A stretch of DNA of 64,000 nucleotides from Photobacterium marinum (GCF_000331515.1 NZ_AMZO01000015.1:1-64000), one strand, 5' to 3'. Counted from the first letter of the stretch, positions 26,576-35,516 are shown. Made by a program: numbers and translations. The notes: generated from the sequence alone by a model not told the origin.

Positions 26576-28423
26576 TTACTTTTCGATTTGGATTACTTTA
26601 TATCCATAAGCAGGAAGTGTAATTTGACTCTCAAATTCTTCACTTTTATAGGTCAATAAATCTTTTATGGGTTTATGAGCTAATTCTTCTGGAAGTTCAA
26701 AAGTGCTTTCAGATGATTCATTGTTCATCATGACAATCACATTTCCGCGCTGGTAAATGAGCGTTTTCTGCTGTTTACCGACATGCAACCATTGAATAGA
26801 TGGCGCCTGTAAGTCAGAAAACTCTTTGCGCAGGTTAATTAGTGATTGAATGAAAGTTTTGAAATCCTGATCCTGTTTAGACTCATCCCATTCCATGCAC
26901 TTGCGGTGGTCTTCAGATCCCATGGCTTTGTAGCCTTCCATGCCAATCTCACCGCCATAGTAGATACATGGGCTGCCAATCTGAGTGAACATAAACAGGT
27001 ACGACAGTTTAGCTTTATCTTTGCTACCACCGGCCTCGCTGATGATGCGAGATGTATCATGGCTTTCCAGCAGGTTGAAGATGGATGCGTTCACGTTACG
27101 AGGATAATTCAGGTACGAGTTATTTACGTCATATGTAAAATTGCGGGCATCAGTATTATCAAATGCAAAGAACTCCTTGATTGCTGAAGTCAGCGGGTAG
27201 TTCATCAGTGAGTCGTATTGATCGCCCTGCAGCCACGCCATGCCTTCATGCCAGATTTCACCCAGAATGTAGCAGTCCGGTTTGATAGACTTAACAACTT
27301 TGCGGAAGTCGCGCCAGAACTGGTGATCTACCTCGTTGGCAACATCCAGGCGCCAGCCGTCGATATCAAATTCTTCCACCCAGTAACGAGCGACGTCTAA
27401 CAGGTATGCTCGGCATTCCGGGTTTTCGGTGTTCAGCTTCGGCATGGTGTGAACATTGCCGAAAGTTTCGTAATTCAGGTTGGTGAAATCCCAGGTTTCC
27501 AGCGGCTTGTCCGGATAAACCGGGAAGTCTTTAATCCAGAACCAGTCTTTGTATTTGGACTTTTCACCGTTTTCAACCACATCCAGCCATAGTGGAGATT
27601 CGTTGCCGATATGGTTGAAAACTGCATCCAGCATCACTTTCATGCCGCGCTTGTGGGCTGCTTCAACCAGAGCTTTAAATGCTTCTTTGCCACCAAAGTG
27701 CGGGTCGACTTGCATGTAGTCGATGGTGTCGTACTTGTGGTTGGCGTTGGCAAAGAAAATCGGGCAGAAATACAGACCGTTGATACCCAGTTCCTGTAGA
27801 TAATCCAGGTGGTCAATTACACCCCACAGATCGCCACCCATGAAGTTGTCGTTGGTCGGTTTGCTACCCCATGGCTCAACGTTTGCCGGTGAAATATCCG
27901 GACGGCCGTTAGCAAAACGTTCAGGGAAAATCTGATACCAGGTGGTGTCTTTAACCCATTCCGGAGTGGAAAGCACGTCAGCCGGGTTGATGTACGGGAA
28001 ACAGTAAAAGTTGCTCAGGTGGCTCAGTGCCTTGCTGTTTGCCTGTTGATCATCGGTTAGGGGGACACATTTTTTCTCACCGAACAGCAGTTTTTCCTGG
28101 CTTTCTTTATCGGTCAGGATAAATCCGTAACGGGTACGCTTGCGGGTTGGTTTGTATGCCGCAAACCAGCAGTCATACAGCTCGGTTGAGCCTTCAAGTT
28201 CCATTTCGACTTCTTCGCCGCCGCTCCAACCGTAGGCATCGCTACCTTCAAGGTTACCACCATCAAGGCCACCTTCTTCCCACTTGTACGGATCGCCAAT
28301 CCACAAGGTTACCTTTTCCACTTCACCTTTCGCACTGCGCATTCGAATATGCAGTGTTTCTTTGTCATTCGCGTAGCTGAATGCACTTTTTGCTGTATGA
28401 ATCAGCGAACTTCTCGTGATCAT
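26576..28423 (-). CDS. cyclomaltodextrinase / neopullulanase (GH13_20 type)
   Basis: A 615-residue cytoplasmic enzyme (no signal peptide). The N-terminal domain (residues 1-130) is the CBM34-like module of cyclomaltodextrinases and maltogenic amylases. The barrel starts T-T-W-Y-Q-I-F-P-E-R-F near residue 160 and has D-A-V-F-N-H (266), the family-typical M-P-K-L-N-T, nucleophile Asp360 in G-W-R-L-D-V-A-N-E, Glu389 in G-E-I-W-H and Asp456 in L-E-S-H-D-T. It should open cyclodextrins brought in by the adjacent transporter and cut them to maltose/glucose. The ATG at 28423 has GAAGGAA 5 bases upstream; ten codons more upstream would overlap the permease gene. Last gene of the four-gene operon binding protein-permease-permease-hydrolase. 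Confidence 0.86.
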   Translation of the reverse strand: MITRSSLIHTAKSAFSYANDKETLHIRMRSAKGEVEKVTLWIGDPYKWEEGGLDGGNLEGSDAYGWSGGEEVEMELEGSTELYDCWFAAYKPTRKRTRYGFILTDKESQEKLLFGEKKCVPLTDDQQANSKALSHLSNFYCFPYINPADVLSTPEWVKDTTWYQIFPERFANGRPDISPANVEPWGSKPTNDNFMGGDLWGVIDHLDYLQELGINGLYFCPIFFANANHKYDTIDYMQVDPHFGGKEAFKALVEAAHKRGMKVMLDAVFNHIGNESPLWLDVVENGEKSKYKDWFWIKDFPVYPDKPLETWDFTNLNYETFGNVHTMPKLNTENPECRAYLLDVARYWVEEFDIDGWRLDVANEVDHQFWRDFRKVVKSIKPDCYILGEIWHEGMAWLQGDQYDSLMNYPLTSAIKEFFAFDNTDARNFTYDVNNSYLNYPRNVNASIFNLLESHDTSRIISEAGGSKDKAKLSYLFMFTQIGSPCIYYGGEIGMEGYKAMGSEDHRKCMEWDESKQDQDFKTFIQSLINLRKEFSDLQAPSIQWLHVGKQQKTLIYQRGNVIVMMNNESSESTFELPEELAHKPIKDLLTYKSEEFESQITLPAYGYKVIQIEK

Positions 28424-28436
28424 GGTATTTCCTTCG

Positions 28437-29273
28437 TTATTCCTTAACTGCACCGCTCACCAGGCCGCTTGCGATATGCTTTTGCAGCAGCATGAAGAGA
28501 AGGGTAATCGGTACAGCAACAAGTAATGCACCTGCGGTAAACAGGGTGTAATTCTCGCTTGACTGGGATGAGATCCAACTGAAGATCCCCACTGCCAGGG
28601 TCTGATTTTCTTCACTGCGGAGGATCAGAGTCGGCAGGATGAAGTCCATCCACGGCGCAGTGAAAGACACCAGGGCAACAAACACCATTATTGGTTTTGC
28701 AAGCGGTAAGATAATTTCCCAAAAAATTGTAAAGTGACCGGCACCGTCGATTTTTGCCGCTTCATCCAGCGAAGTCGGGATGGCATCGAAGTAGCCTTTC
28801 ACCAACCAGGCCAGGAATGGAAGTGACCCGGTAACGTAGACCAGCAACAGGCCAAGGTAGCTGTCAATCAGGTTCAGTTTTGACAGGAAGATATAAATCG
28901 CTGTCATTGACAGGAATGCCGGGAACATTTGCAGAATCAGAATCCCCATCATGACATTCCTTTTGTTCTTGAAGCGGTAACGCGAGAAGGTGTAAGCCGT
29001 CATGGTTACCAGCACCAGAGAAATCAGCATGTTCAGTACAGACAGGATCAGGGTGTTTTTGTACCACTGAACATAAGATGTCTCGAACAGCAGGGTTTTA
29101 TAGTGCTCTAACGTGAAACCAAAACCGCCGAAACTGGTGCTGAATAGGTTCTGGCCCGGCTTGAATGAGGCCAGAATGGTCCAGACGATCGGTGCCAGTA
29201 CAATGACGGCATTGGTAATCAGGAACAGGTAAACCAGGCCGTTTGCTAAATTGATTTTGCGTTTAGCCAACAT
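28437..29273 (-). CDS. MalG-like ABC permease (cyclodextrin/maltodextrin)
   Basis: A 278-residue inner-membrane permease with six hydrophobic segments. The EAA loop that docks with the ATPase is seen as L-D-E-A-A-K-I-D-G-A-G-H-F near residue 170. The extracellular P-G-Q-N-L-F block and the V-S-G-A-V-K-E end are of MalG type. It starts 2 bases after the MalF-like gene and ends 13 bases before the cyclomaltodextrinase start, so it is in the same transcript. The partner ATPase is the MalK-like protein at 34392-35516, on the other side of the divergent promoter. Specificity for cyclodextrins is inferred from the enzymes around it. Confidence 0.88.
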   Translation of the reverse strand: MLAKRKINLANGLVYLFLITNAVIVLAPIVWTILASFKPGQNLFSTSFGGFGFTLEHYKTLLFETSYVQWYKNTLILSVLNMLISLVLVTMTAYTFSRYRFKNKRNVMMGILILQMFPAFLSMTAIYIFLSKLNLIDSYLGLLLVYVTGSLPFLAWLVKGYFDAIPTSLDEAAKIDGAGHFTIFWEIILPLAKPIMVFVALVSFTAPWMDFILPTLILRSEENQTLAVGIFSWISSQSSENYTLFTAGALLVAVPITLLFMLLQKHIASGLVSGAVKE

Positions 29274-29275
29274 AA

Positions 29276-30562
29276 TTACATCCCCACATCGTCTTTAAAG
29301 GATTTCATGCGTCTGAACTGCCAGATAGCGATGCCAGACAGGAACAGGAAGATGACAATCGAAACCACAGAGGCGATGTGATACTGCTGGAAGTCCAGTG
29401 TCAGCTTGTAGATCCAGGTGATCAAAATGTCGGTGTGGCCTGCGAAGCGGTAATCCGGGTTAATCGGACCGCCGTTGGTCAGCAGGTAAATGGCACCGAA
29501 GTTATTGAAGTTGTGTGCAAAGGTCATTACCAACGATGGTGCGATCTGATGAAGTACCATCGGCAGGGTAATTTCATAGAACTGCTGAAATTTACCTGCA
29601 CCATCAATTTCGCTGGCTTCGTATAGGTCGGCCGGAATATTGGTCAGAGCGCCGGAAATCAGCAGCATGAAATACGGTGCGCCAACCCAGACACTGATAG
29701 CAACAACCATGAACTTCGCCATAATCGGGTCAGTCAGGAACGGGATTGAATCAATTCCCCACACAGACAGCAGATTGTTGACCGGGCCGATCCCGTTCAG
29801 TAGCAGGCGGAACACCAGCAGGGTGACGAACGCCGGAATGGCATACGGCAGAATGAAGACGAAACGCCACAGCTTCTTGAATTTGACGTCTTTCTTTTCA
29901 ACCGCCAGTGCAAGAATAAAGCCGAAGACAAAAACACAGAATGTCGCAGACAATGCCCAGATAACTGTCCAGGCTGCTACGCCGAAGAAGGTCTCAGACC
30001 AGATCTTCAGTTGGAATAGCTGGAGGAAGTTACCAAAACCGACCCAGTCAACCAGGTTACGCGGCGGAATATGATTCGGTGCCGAATAGTTGGTGAACGA
30101 AACCAGAACGGTAATTACAATCGGCATGACAACAAAGAATGTTGCAGCAATGCCTGCCGGGCTCAACGCAATAAATGCAAAGTTATCGTCGTAGAACTTG
30201 TGGATCTGTTCTTTCAGCGTCAGCTCTGTTTTCTCACTTTTCAGTGCGTCTTTTACATTGACGATGTAAAGCCAGACGAAGAAAAGCGATAGGATCAGGG
30301 CAATTACGCCTTCTACTAACATGAATACAGAGTTATCACCCTGAATAATATCGAAGCCTCTCCGCGTTTGGGCAACGTCCCCTAAGGTGATTAAGCCTTG
30401 TAGCGCAGCGATCAGATCCGGCAGGTAGGTGACGAATAATAACTGTGCAGCTAAATAAAATAACCCTTTCAGATATTGGTTATTTTTTAGTTGGGTTGCG
30501 CCCATGACAAGGAGAGATAGAGGAACGTGGAATGCTCCTCTTTTCTCTACACTAATTAACAT
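29276..30562 (-). CDS. MalF-like ABC permease (cyclodextrin/maltodextrin)
   Basis: A 428-residue permease with eight predicted membrane segments, including an N-terminal pair (residues ~33-50 and ~80-100) before the canonical six, and a short version of the MalF periplasmic loop. The EAA motif E-A-S-E-I-D-G-A-G-K-F lies near residue 315. The first 30 residues resemble the small G-A-F-H-V-P-L-S-L segment found in MalF-type permeases of enterobacteria and vibrios. It lies 47 bases after the binding-protein gene and 2 bases before the MalG-like gene. Confidence 0.86.
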   Translation of the reverse strand: MLISVEKRGAFHVPLSLLVMGATQLKNNQYLKGLFYLAAQLLFVTYLPDLIAALQGLITLGDVAQTRRGFDIIQGDNSVFMLVEGVIALILSLFFVWLYIVNVKDALKSEKTELTLKEQIHKFYDDNFAFIALSPAGIAATFFVVMPIVITVLVSFTNYSAPNHIPPRNLVDWVGFGNFLQLFQLKIWSETFFGVAAWTVIWALSATFCVFVFGFILALAVEKKDVKFKKLWRFVFILPYAIPAFVTLLVFRLLLNGIGPVNNLLSVWGIDSIPFLTDPIMAKFMVVAISVWVGAPYFMLLISGALTNIPADLYEASEIDGAGKFQQFYEITLPMVLHQIAPSLVMTFAHNFNNFGAIYLLTNGGPINPDYRFAGHTDILITWIYKLTLDFQQYHIASVVSIVIFLFLSGIAIWQFRRMKSFKDDVGM

Positions 30563-30609
30563 ATATCTACTCTTTTACTCTTGATGGCGAATCGAATAAT
30601 TGCTGCAAA

Positions 30610-31842
30610 TTACTGCTGCATAGCGATTTGCTGTTTGATAACTGACTCGGCTTTTTTCAAAGAAGCCTGTACATCAGCTTTGTTATTCCAGATGTCAGCC
30701 AGTGCAGCTGTTGCCGGTTGCCATACGTAGCCCATTTCAGGAATTGAAGGCATGGCGTCTGCGTGGTAACCCTGAGCAATGATCGCTTTGGTAAATGCAT
30801 CACCGGTTTTCGCCAGTTTTTCCATCGCACCTTTGTGAGGCGGGATCGCTTTCATCATTTCAAAGCGTTTCAGCTGCATATCTTCAGACGTGACGAAATC
30901 AGCAAACAGCTGGGCTGCACGAGGGTATTGAGTGAATGAAGATACGGCCAGCATTTTTACAGAAGCGAAAGTCGTTGGCTTCTTGCCTTTGAAGCTAGGT
31001 ACAGGCACAGCACCCAGATTGATGCCTGAATTGATGTAACCTTCTACAGCCCAAGGGCCGTCGATGATCGCTGCGGCTTTACCTTCAGTGAACAGACCAC
31101 GACGAACCTGAACCTGGTTCATGTCTTCTGAGTTAGAGTTAGTAGTGTCACGCAGTTCAAGCATGGCCTGGATGCCTTTAACAGCGCCCGTTGTTGCAAT
31201 ACCTACATCGTTGGCATCTCTACCGTCGTTACCGAACTCATAGCCGTTGTACATAGACAGGAACATGCGGGATTCATAGTAATTCTGGATATCCCACAGC
31301 AGGGCGTATTTGTGCTCTTTTGGGTTGGTATAGCCTTTACTGAATTCGATGATCTGTTCGAAACTGGTTGGCGTTTGAGGTAAAAGGTCTTTGTTATAGA
31401 ACAGAACAAGCGTTTCAAATGATAGCGGGAAACCGTAGGTTACACCTTTGCTGTCTTTGGCGGCCACTGCCGCACTGTGGATGAAGTCATTGTCAACACG
31501 ATCTCCGCTGACCAGGTTTTCCATAATCACACCGGATGTCACGGCACGGCCAAGGAAGTCATGCGGGAATTCAACGATATCGCCCACACGGGTTGATGAG
31601 CCGTCCTGGATTAGTCGGTTAATTGCGTTTAGCGGGCTGACAGAGCGAACGTCGATATCAATGTTGTATTTGGTTTCGAATTCTTTTGCGGCGTATTTCA
31701 TGAAATCGGTGCTGGCACCCTTATCCGCCCAAACTTGCAGTGCAGCGCCTTCTTCTGGTTGGATAGTTTGTGACGCCATTACCGGTAGGGCAGAGGCCAT
31801 AAGTCCGGATGACAGTAGTGCAGACAAGATGATCTTTTTCAT
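30610..31842 (-). CDS. maltodextrin/cyclodextrin-binding periplasmic protein
   Basis: A 410-residue exported solute-binding protein of cluster 1 (MalE-like). Signal peptide residues 1-23 (M-K-K-I-I-L-S-A-L-L..., cut after V-M-A). The mature protein has the MalE-type sections W-A-D-K-G-A-S-T-D, I-D-G-P-W-A-V-E-G-Y (near residue 264, lining the sugar site) and Y-V-W-Q-P-A-T-A-A-L near residue 380. It should bring the glucan to the MalFG-like channel. First gene of the minus-strand operon; AAGGTAAGAG lies before the ATG and a perfect palindromic operator sits 25 bases upstream of the start codon. Confidence 0.87.
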   Translation of the reverse strand: MKKIILSALLSSGLMASALPVMASQTIQPEEGAALQVWADKGASTDFMKYAAKEFETKYNIDIDVRSVSPLNAINRLIQDGSSTRVGDIVEFPHDFLGRAVTSGVIMENLVSGDRVDNDFIHSAAVAAKDSKGVTYGFPLSFETLVLFYNKDLLPQTPTSFEQIIEFSKGYTNPKEHKYALLWDIQNYYESRMFLSMYNGYEFGNDGRDANDVGIATTGAVKGIQAMLELRDTTNSNSEDMNQVQVRRGLFTEGKAAAIIDGPWAVEGYINSGINLGAVPVPSFKGKKPTTFASVKMLAVSSFTQYPRAAQLFADFVTSEDMQLKRFEMMKAIPPHKGAMEKLAKTGDAFTKAIIAQGYHADAMPSIPEMGYVWQPATAALADIWNNKADVQASLKKAESVIKQQIAMQQ

Positions 31843-31866
31843 TTTCTCTTACCTTTAAGTTTTGTT

Positions 31867-31887
31867 AGTAGTACGCCACGTACTACT
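31867..31887. promoter_or_regulatory. palindromic operator 1 of the cyclodextrin locus
   Basis: Perfect inverted repeat AGTAGTAC-GCCAC-GTACTACT, 25 bases before the binding-protein start codon. A near-identical copy stands before the divergent porin gene, so one regulator probably controls both operons. It overlaps the expected promoter or 5' leader, which suits a repressor. Confidence 0.75.
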
Positions 31888-31945
31888 CAAATACTAATTC
31901 TGCTTAATTAGCAGTCAAGAAATAATCTGACGTTATTGACCGAAG

Positions 31946-31961
31946 TGTGATTGCTATCAAA
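31946..31961 (-). promoter_or_regulatory. CRP-like site
   Basis: TGTGA-TTGCTA-TCAAA (nine of ten consensus positions), 104 bases upstream of the binding-protein start. Suits cAMP-CRP activation of the minus-strand operon. Confidence 0.55.
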
Positions 31962-32165
31962 GACGGTGTAATAAATTAACTCGATTTGTGGATGTGGGGA
32001 GAGTTTACAGAAGTGGAAATAAAGCCTCTATTTATATAGTGCACTGTTTGGGATTTATTTTTCCTCTATTTTTGTGGCGCATAAATATCCCTTAAGGAAA
32101 TAGACAATTAATAAGAATATTTCTTATCTTTGATGAGTTAATTAATTACGTAAAATAAACGTTAG

Positions 32166-32181
32166 TGTGAATATCATCACA
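32166..32181 (+). promoter_or_regulatory. perfect CRP-cAMP consensus site
   Basis: TGTGA-ATATCA-TCACA matches the CRP consensus at all ten key positions and lies 110 bases upstream of the porin start. It supports catabolite control of the plus-strand operon. Confidence 0.7.
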
Positions 32182-32230
32182 TGAAATTGCTTGTATCCTG
32201 GTTGACCTTTGTATTTGTATCTCTAGAATT

Positions 32231-32251
32231 AGTAGTACGCCATGTACCACT
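32231..32251. promoter_or_regulatory. palindromic operator 2 of the cyclodextrin locus
   Basis: AGTAGTAC-GCCAT-GTACCACT, differing at two bases from operator 1 and preceded by the same TT. It lies 40 bases before the porin start codon. Confidence 0.72.
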
Positions 32252-32290
32252 AACAAAACACAATAACTCAAATCTTCAAGGATCAAGGTA

Positions 32291-33307
32291 ATGAACAAGT
32301 CCTTATTGTCGGTACTGATTGTAAATGCTTTGGCTGCAGGGTATGCACACGCAGAGGTCGCTCCGTCTGATACATCCAATACTTTTGACCAGCTTGTGAA
32401 TGTGGTAACGAATGTTAATGGTCACGTTGGCGTAGCCTATGAGTTTAAAGAAACAGAATTTACTAATTATTCTGACCCTACTCAAACCTATACTGAAAAG
32501 CATAAAGAAAATAGCTATATCGATGGTTTCTACAACTTCAATGACTTGAATCTTTTCGGTAACTATAAAATTACTCAAATCACTAACTCAATACGTAAGA
32601 ATAACGGTGAGTTTCTTAATGAAGAAACTGTTAAATATGAGCTTTCGACAAATTATCGATATGTTCTTTCTGAAAGCCTGAATACTGGTTTGGGTTATAG
32701 TCTTGAATATGAGGATGGTTACGCGATTGAATCCAATAGTGGCCGCTCAGATAGAAAGATTAATACTACAGAAGCTCAGCATGAGTTCAGCACTTGGTTG
32801 GGTTATTGGAATAATGAAGGGCAGTGGGGCTTCTATAGTGATGCATCTGTTGGTTGGAAAGATGCTGACAAAAACCAATGGGGTGATGCTGACACTGATC
32901 TTTATCATGTAAGCTTTAAGCCATTCATGAACTTAGGTAAGTTCTTTATGGCAGCAGAGCTGTACTATGAGAATCAGGATACAACTAATAGCTGGAAAGA
33001 AAACATTGATTTTACTGAACGCTATATTGAACCAGAGCTAGCATATAGTTTTGGTGAAGGTAAGCGTGTTTTCGTGAAACACCGCTTTAGTGAAAAAGAA
33101 ACTAACACCTCTCGTAGTAATGGTAGCAGTACTAAGTATTTCGAGAACATCAATAAAACCACTTTGGGGTATCAACAAACTATTGGTGAAAAATGGTGGG
33201 TATCTGCTGAAGTTGAACTTATTCGCGAAAAGCATGATATGGATGATAAGAAATTTGCGGATAAGGACAGTGACAACTTCAAACTATTCGCGCAATATCG
33301 TTTCTAG
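32291..33307 (+). CDS. outer-membrane porin-like barrel, putative cyclodextrin channel
   Basis: A 338-residue exported protein. Signal peptide residues ~1-21 (ending A-Y-A-H-A before E). The mature chain is rich in Tyr, Trp, Asn, Glu and Lys with regular alternating strands and short turns. It ends K-L-F-A-Q-Y-R-F, the C-terminal Phe signal for BAM-mediated insertion. Length and position match the role of CymA, the cyclodextrin channel of Klebsiella oxytoca, although I see no clear sequence kinship and it may be closer to other small oligosaccharide porins. It opens the plus-strand operon porin-LpxD-like-ATPase, behind operator 2 and a perfect CRP site; AAGGTA lies directly before the ATG. 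Confidence 0.75.
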   Translation: MNKSLLSVLIVNALAAGYAHAEVAPSDTSNTFDQLVNVVTNVNGHVGVAYEFKETEFTNYSDPTQTYTEKHKENSYIDGFYNFNDLNLFGNYKITQITNSIRKNNGEFLNEETVKYELSTNYRYVLSESLNTGLGYSLEYEDGYAIESNSGRSDRKINTTEAQHEFSTWLGYWNNEGQWGFYSDASVGWKDADKNQWGDADTDLYHVSFKPFMNLGKFFMAAELYYENQDTTNSWKENIDFTERYIEPELAYSFGEGKRVFVKHRFSEKETNTSRSNGSSTKYFENINKTTLGYQQTIGEKWWVSAEVELIREKHDMDDKKFADKDSDNFKLFAQYRF

Positions 33308-33331
33308 GATAGTTTGACTTAGGAATAGAGC

Positions 33332-34345
33332 ATGATTACTGCAGCAGAAATCGCGCAATTATTAGGTGGAAAACTTATTGGCCAGGCGGATATCGAGATT
33401 AATGAGATCGTAGATATTCACGATAATGTAAAGGGTGGCCTGGCAATTATTCACCAGAAGAAAGATCTGAACGCATTGGAAACATCAAAAGCTGAGGTGA
33501 TTATCGGACCATCGGTAATTGAGTCTGTCAAAGATAAAACACTTATCGTGATAGATAAGATCGATCCGATGAAATTGAATCAGTTACTGCGCTTTTATAA
33601 AGTGAAACGTTATGGCTTAGAAGACCAGTGCAATACCTCAGATCGTAGTGATGTACATATCGGTAATCATGTCTCTATTGGCAAAGACTGTTATTTCATG
33701 CCGGGTGTAAAAATCATGAATGGTGTCACCATTGGTGACAACGTTGTGGTTCATGCCAATACCGTTATTAAAGAAGGTACGGTGATTGGTAGTAATGTCA
33801 CCATTGATGCTAATTGCTCGATAGGTAATTACAGCTTTGAGTATTTATTTGAGCATGGTGAATACATTCGGTTAGAGAGTGTAGGACGAGTCATTATTGA
33901 AGATGATGTCGAGATTGGTGCCAATAATACCATTGATCGCGGCACATTCGGTTCGACGGTGATTGGCCGGGGAACAAAGCTGGATAATCAGATTCAGATT
34001 GGTCATGACGTGAAAATTGGTCAGCATTGCTTGATCGTATCTCAGGTTGGTATTGCCGGATGGACAATACTTGAAGACCACGTCATTGTTCATGGTCAGG
34101 CCGGACTGGCTGGAGGGTTGCGGATTGGTCACGGAACGATGATCAAGGCACAGGCCGGAGTTACCAAGTCCTGCAAGCCAAACAGCCAGCTTTGTGGTTA
34201 CCCTGCACGCGAGTCATCTCAATTTTTAAGCACAGTAGCAGCCCTGAACAAGCTTTCCCGACAGCCTCAGTCAAAGCTGTCTGCAGCTACTGTGGAATCA
34301 GAGTCACCAGGTGTTTTAAGAAGATGGTTAAGGAAGTTGATCTGA
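33332..34345 (+). CDS. LpxD-like UDP-acylglucosamine N-acyltransferase paralogue
   Basis: A 337-residue protein with the LpxD layout: an N-terminal nucleotide-binding domain (residues 1-100; M-I-T-A-A-E-I-A-Q-L-L-G-G at the start), then a left-handed parallel beta-helix of hexapeptide repeats (~105-285) and a C-terminal helix. N-N-T-I-D-R-G-T-F and Q-I-G-H-D-V-K-I-G keep the LpxD catalytic-histidine context. It is probably not the essential lpxD, which normally lies in the bamA-skp-lpxD-fabZ-lpxA cluster. Here it sits 24 bases after a porin gene and 46 bases before a sugar ATPase gene, behind the sugar operator. Either it modifies lipid A or another nucleotide-sugar when the porin is made, or it has a new acyl acceptor. 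Its role is unknown. Confidence 0.78.
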   Translation: MITAAEIAQLLGGKLIGQADIEINEIVDIHDNVKGGLAIIHQKKDLNALETSKAEVIIGPSVIESVKDKTLIVIDKIDPMKLNQLLRFYKVKRYGLEDQCNTSDRSDVHIGNHVSIGKDCYFMPGVKIMNGVTIGDNVVVHANTVIKEGTVIGSNVTIDANCSIGNYSFEYLFEHGEYIRLESVGRVIIEDDVEIGANNTIDRGTFGSTVIGRGTKLDNQIQIGHDVKIGQHCLIVSQVGIAGWTILEDHVIVHGQAGLAGGLRIGHGTMIKAQAGVTKSCKPNSQLCGYPARESSQFLSTVAALNKLSRQPQSKLSAATVESESPGVLRRWLRKLI

Positions 34346-34391
34346 TCTTCGGGTGGAACTCTGCGCTAGCGACAATTTTTCGGAGTCATAC

Positions 34392-35516
34392 ATGGCAAAT
34401 GTGAAGCTTAGCCAAGTAACAAAGCAATATGAAAATGGTTTTAAGGCCGTACATGGCATTGACCTGGATATCCATGAAGGGGAGTTCATGGTTTTCGTGG
34501 GACCGTCAGGTTGTGCCAAATCAACCACGCTGAGAATGATTGCCGGACTGGAATCGATCTCAGGCGGTGAGATTCGTATCGGCAACCAGGTGGTGAATGA
34601 CTTGCCGCCTAAAGAGCGCGGCATTGCCATGGTATTCCAGAACTATGCGCTTTATCCGCATAAGACGGTTTACGACAACATGGCGTTTGGTCTGAAGATG
34701 CAAAAGCGACCAAAAGCTGAGATTGATCGTCGTGTTCGAGAAGCGGCAGAAAAACTGGAAATTACTGATCTTCTCGATCGTAAGCCAAAAGAGATGTCCG
34801 GTGGCCAGCGCCAGCGTGTTGCTGTAGGTCGCGCGATTGTTCGTAAACCGGATGTTTTCCTGTTTGATGAACCACTGTCTAACCTTGATGCTAAGTTGCG
34901 TGTTTCGATGCGGGTAAAAATTGCTCAGCTTCACCAGCAACTTAAAGAAGAAGGTAATCCGGCGACCATGATCTACGTTACTCATGATCAGACCGAAGCT
35001 CTGACGCTTGGTGATCGGATTTGTGTACTGAACAGCGGTCAGATCATGCAGGTCGATACACCGGTGAATCTGTATAACTATCCTCGTAACCGTTTTGTTG
35101 CTGGTTTTATTGGTTCTCCAGCAATGAACCTGATTGAGGTTTATCTGCGAAAACTGGACGAGACATATTATGTTGATCTTGGTATAGACAAGCTAATAGC
35201 ACTGCCAGCACGTTTTGCCGACAAGCTGGATCAGTATGTGGATCAGAAAGTGTGCTTTGGTCTACGCCCAGAACATATTTCGATTCAGGAAGGTGACGGT
35301 ATTGCTAACGCACTACCAGCCAGGATTTCCGTCATCGAGAACATGGGTAATGAAAAGTATGTGTACTTTGATGTTGCCGAGTATCAGATGATTAGTCGGA
35401 TTCATGATCCGCTGCTGTCTATGTCAGCGATTAACTCAGAGAAGCAGTTTGTGTTAGACACTGAATTTAGTCACATTTTTGATATTGCAACGGGAGATAA
35501 CCTGACGCTGGATTGA
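34392..35516 (+). CDS. MalK-like ABC transporter ATPase
   Basis: A 374-residue ATPase of the CUT1/MalK family. Walker A G-P-S-G-C-A-K-S-T (residues ~36-44, with Ala where Gly is usual), Q-loop V-F-Q-N-Y-A-L-Y-P, signature M-S-G-G-Q-R-Q-R-V-A, Walker B V-F-L-F-D-E-P-L and switch H in Y-V-T-H-D. Residues ~240-374 are the OB-fold regulatory domain with F-G-L-R-P-E-H. It should energise the MalFG-like channel encoded on the opposite strand. The ATG at 34392 has GGAG 6 bases upstream; the frame runs 13 codons further without a site. It is the last gene before a strong terminator. Confidence 0.88.
   Translation: MANVKLSQVTKQYENGFKAVHGIDLDIHEGEFMVFVGPSGCAKSTTLRMIAGLESISGGEIRIGNQVVNDLPPKERGIAMVFQNYALYPHKTVYDNMAFGLKMQKRPKAEIDRRVREAAEKLEITDLLDRKPKEMSGGQRQRVAVGRAIVRKPDVFLFDEPLSNLDAKLRVSMRVKIAQLHQQLKEEGNPATMIYVTHDQTEALTLGDRICVLNSGQIMQVDTPVNLYNYPRNRFVAGFIGSPAMNLIEVYLRKLDETYYVDLGIDKLIALPARFADKLDQYVDQKVCFGLRPEHISIQEGDGIANALPARISVIENMGNEKYVYFDVAEYQMISRIHDPLLSMSAINSEKQFVLDTEFSHIFDIATGDNLTLD

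Noticed and set aside
32146..32379. 77-codon minus-strand frame across the divergent promoter
   Set aside because: It overlaps the CRP site, operator 2 and the porin start, so it is a shadow frame.
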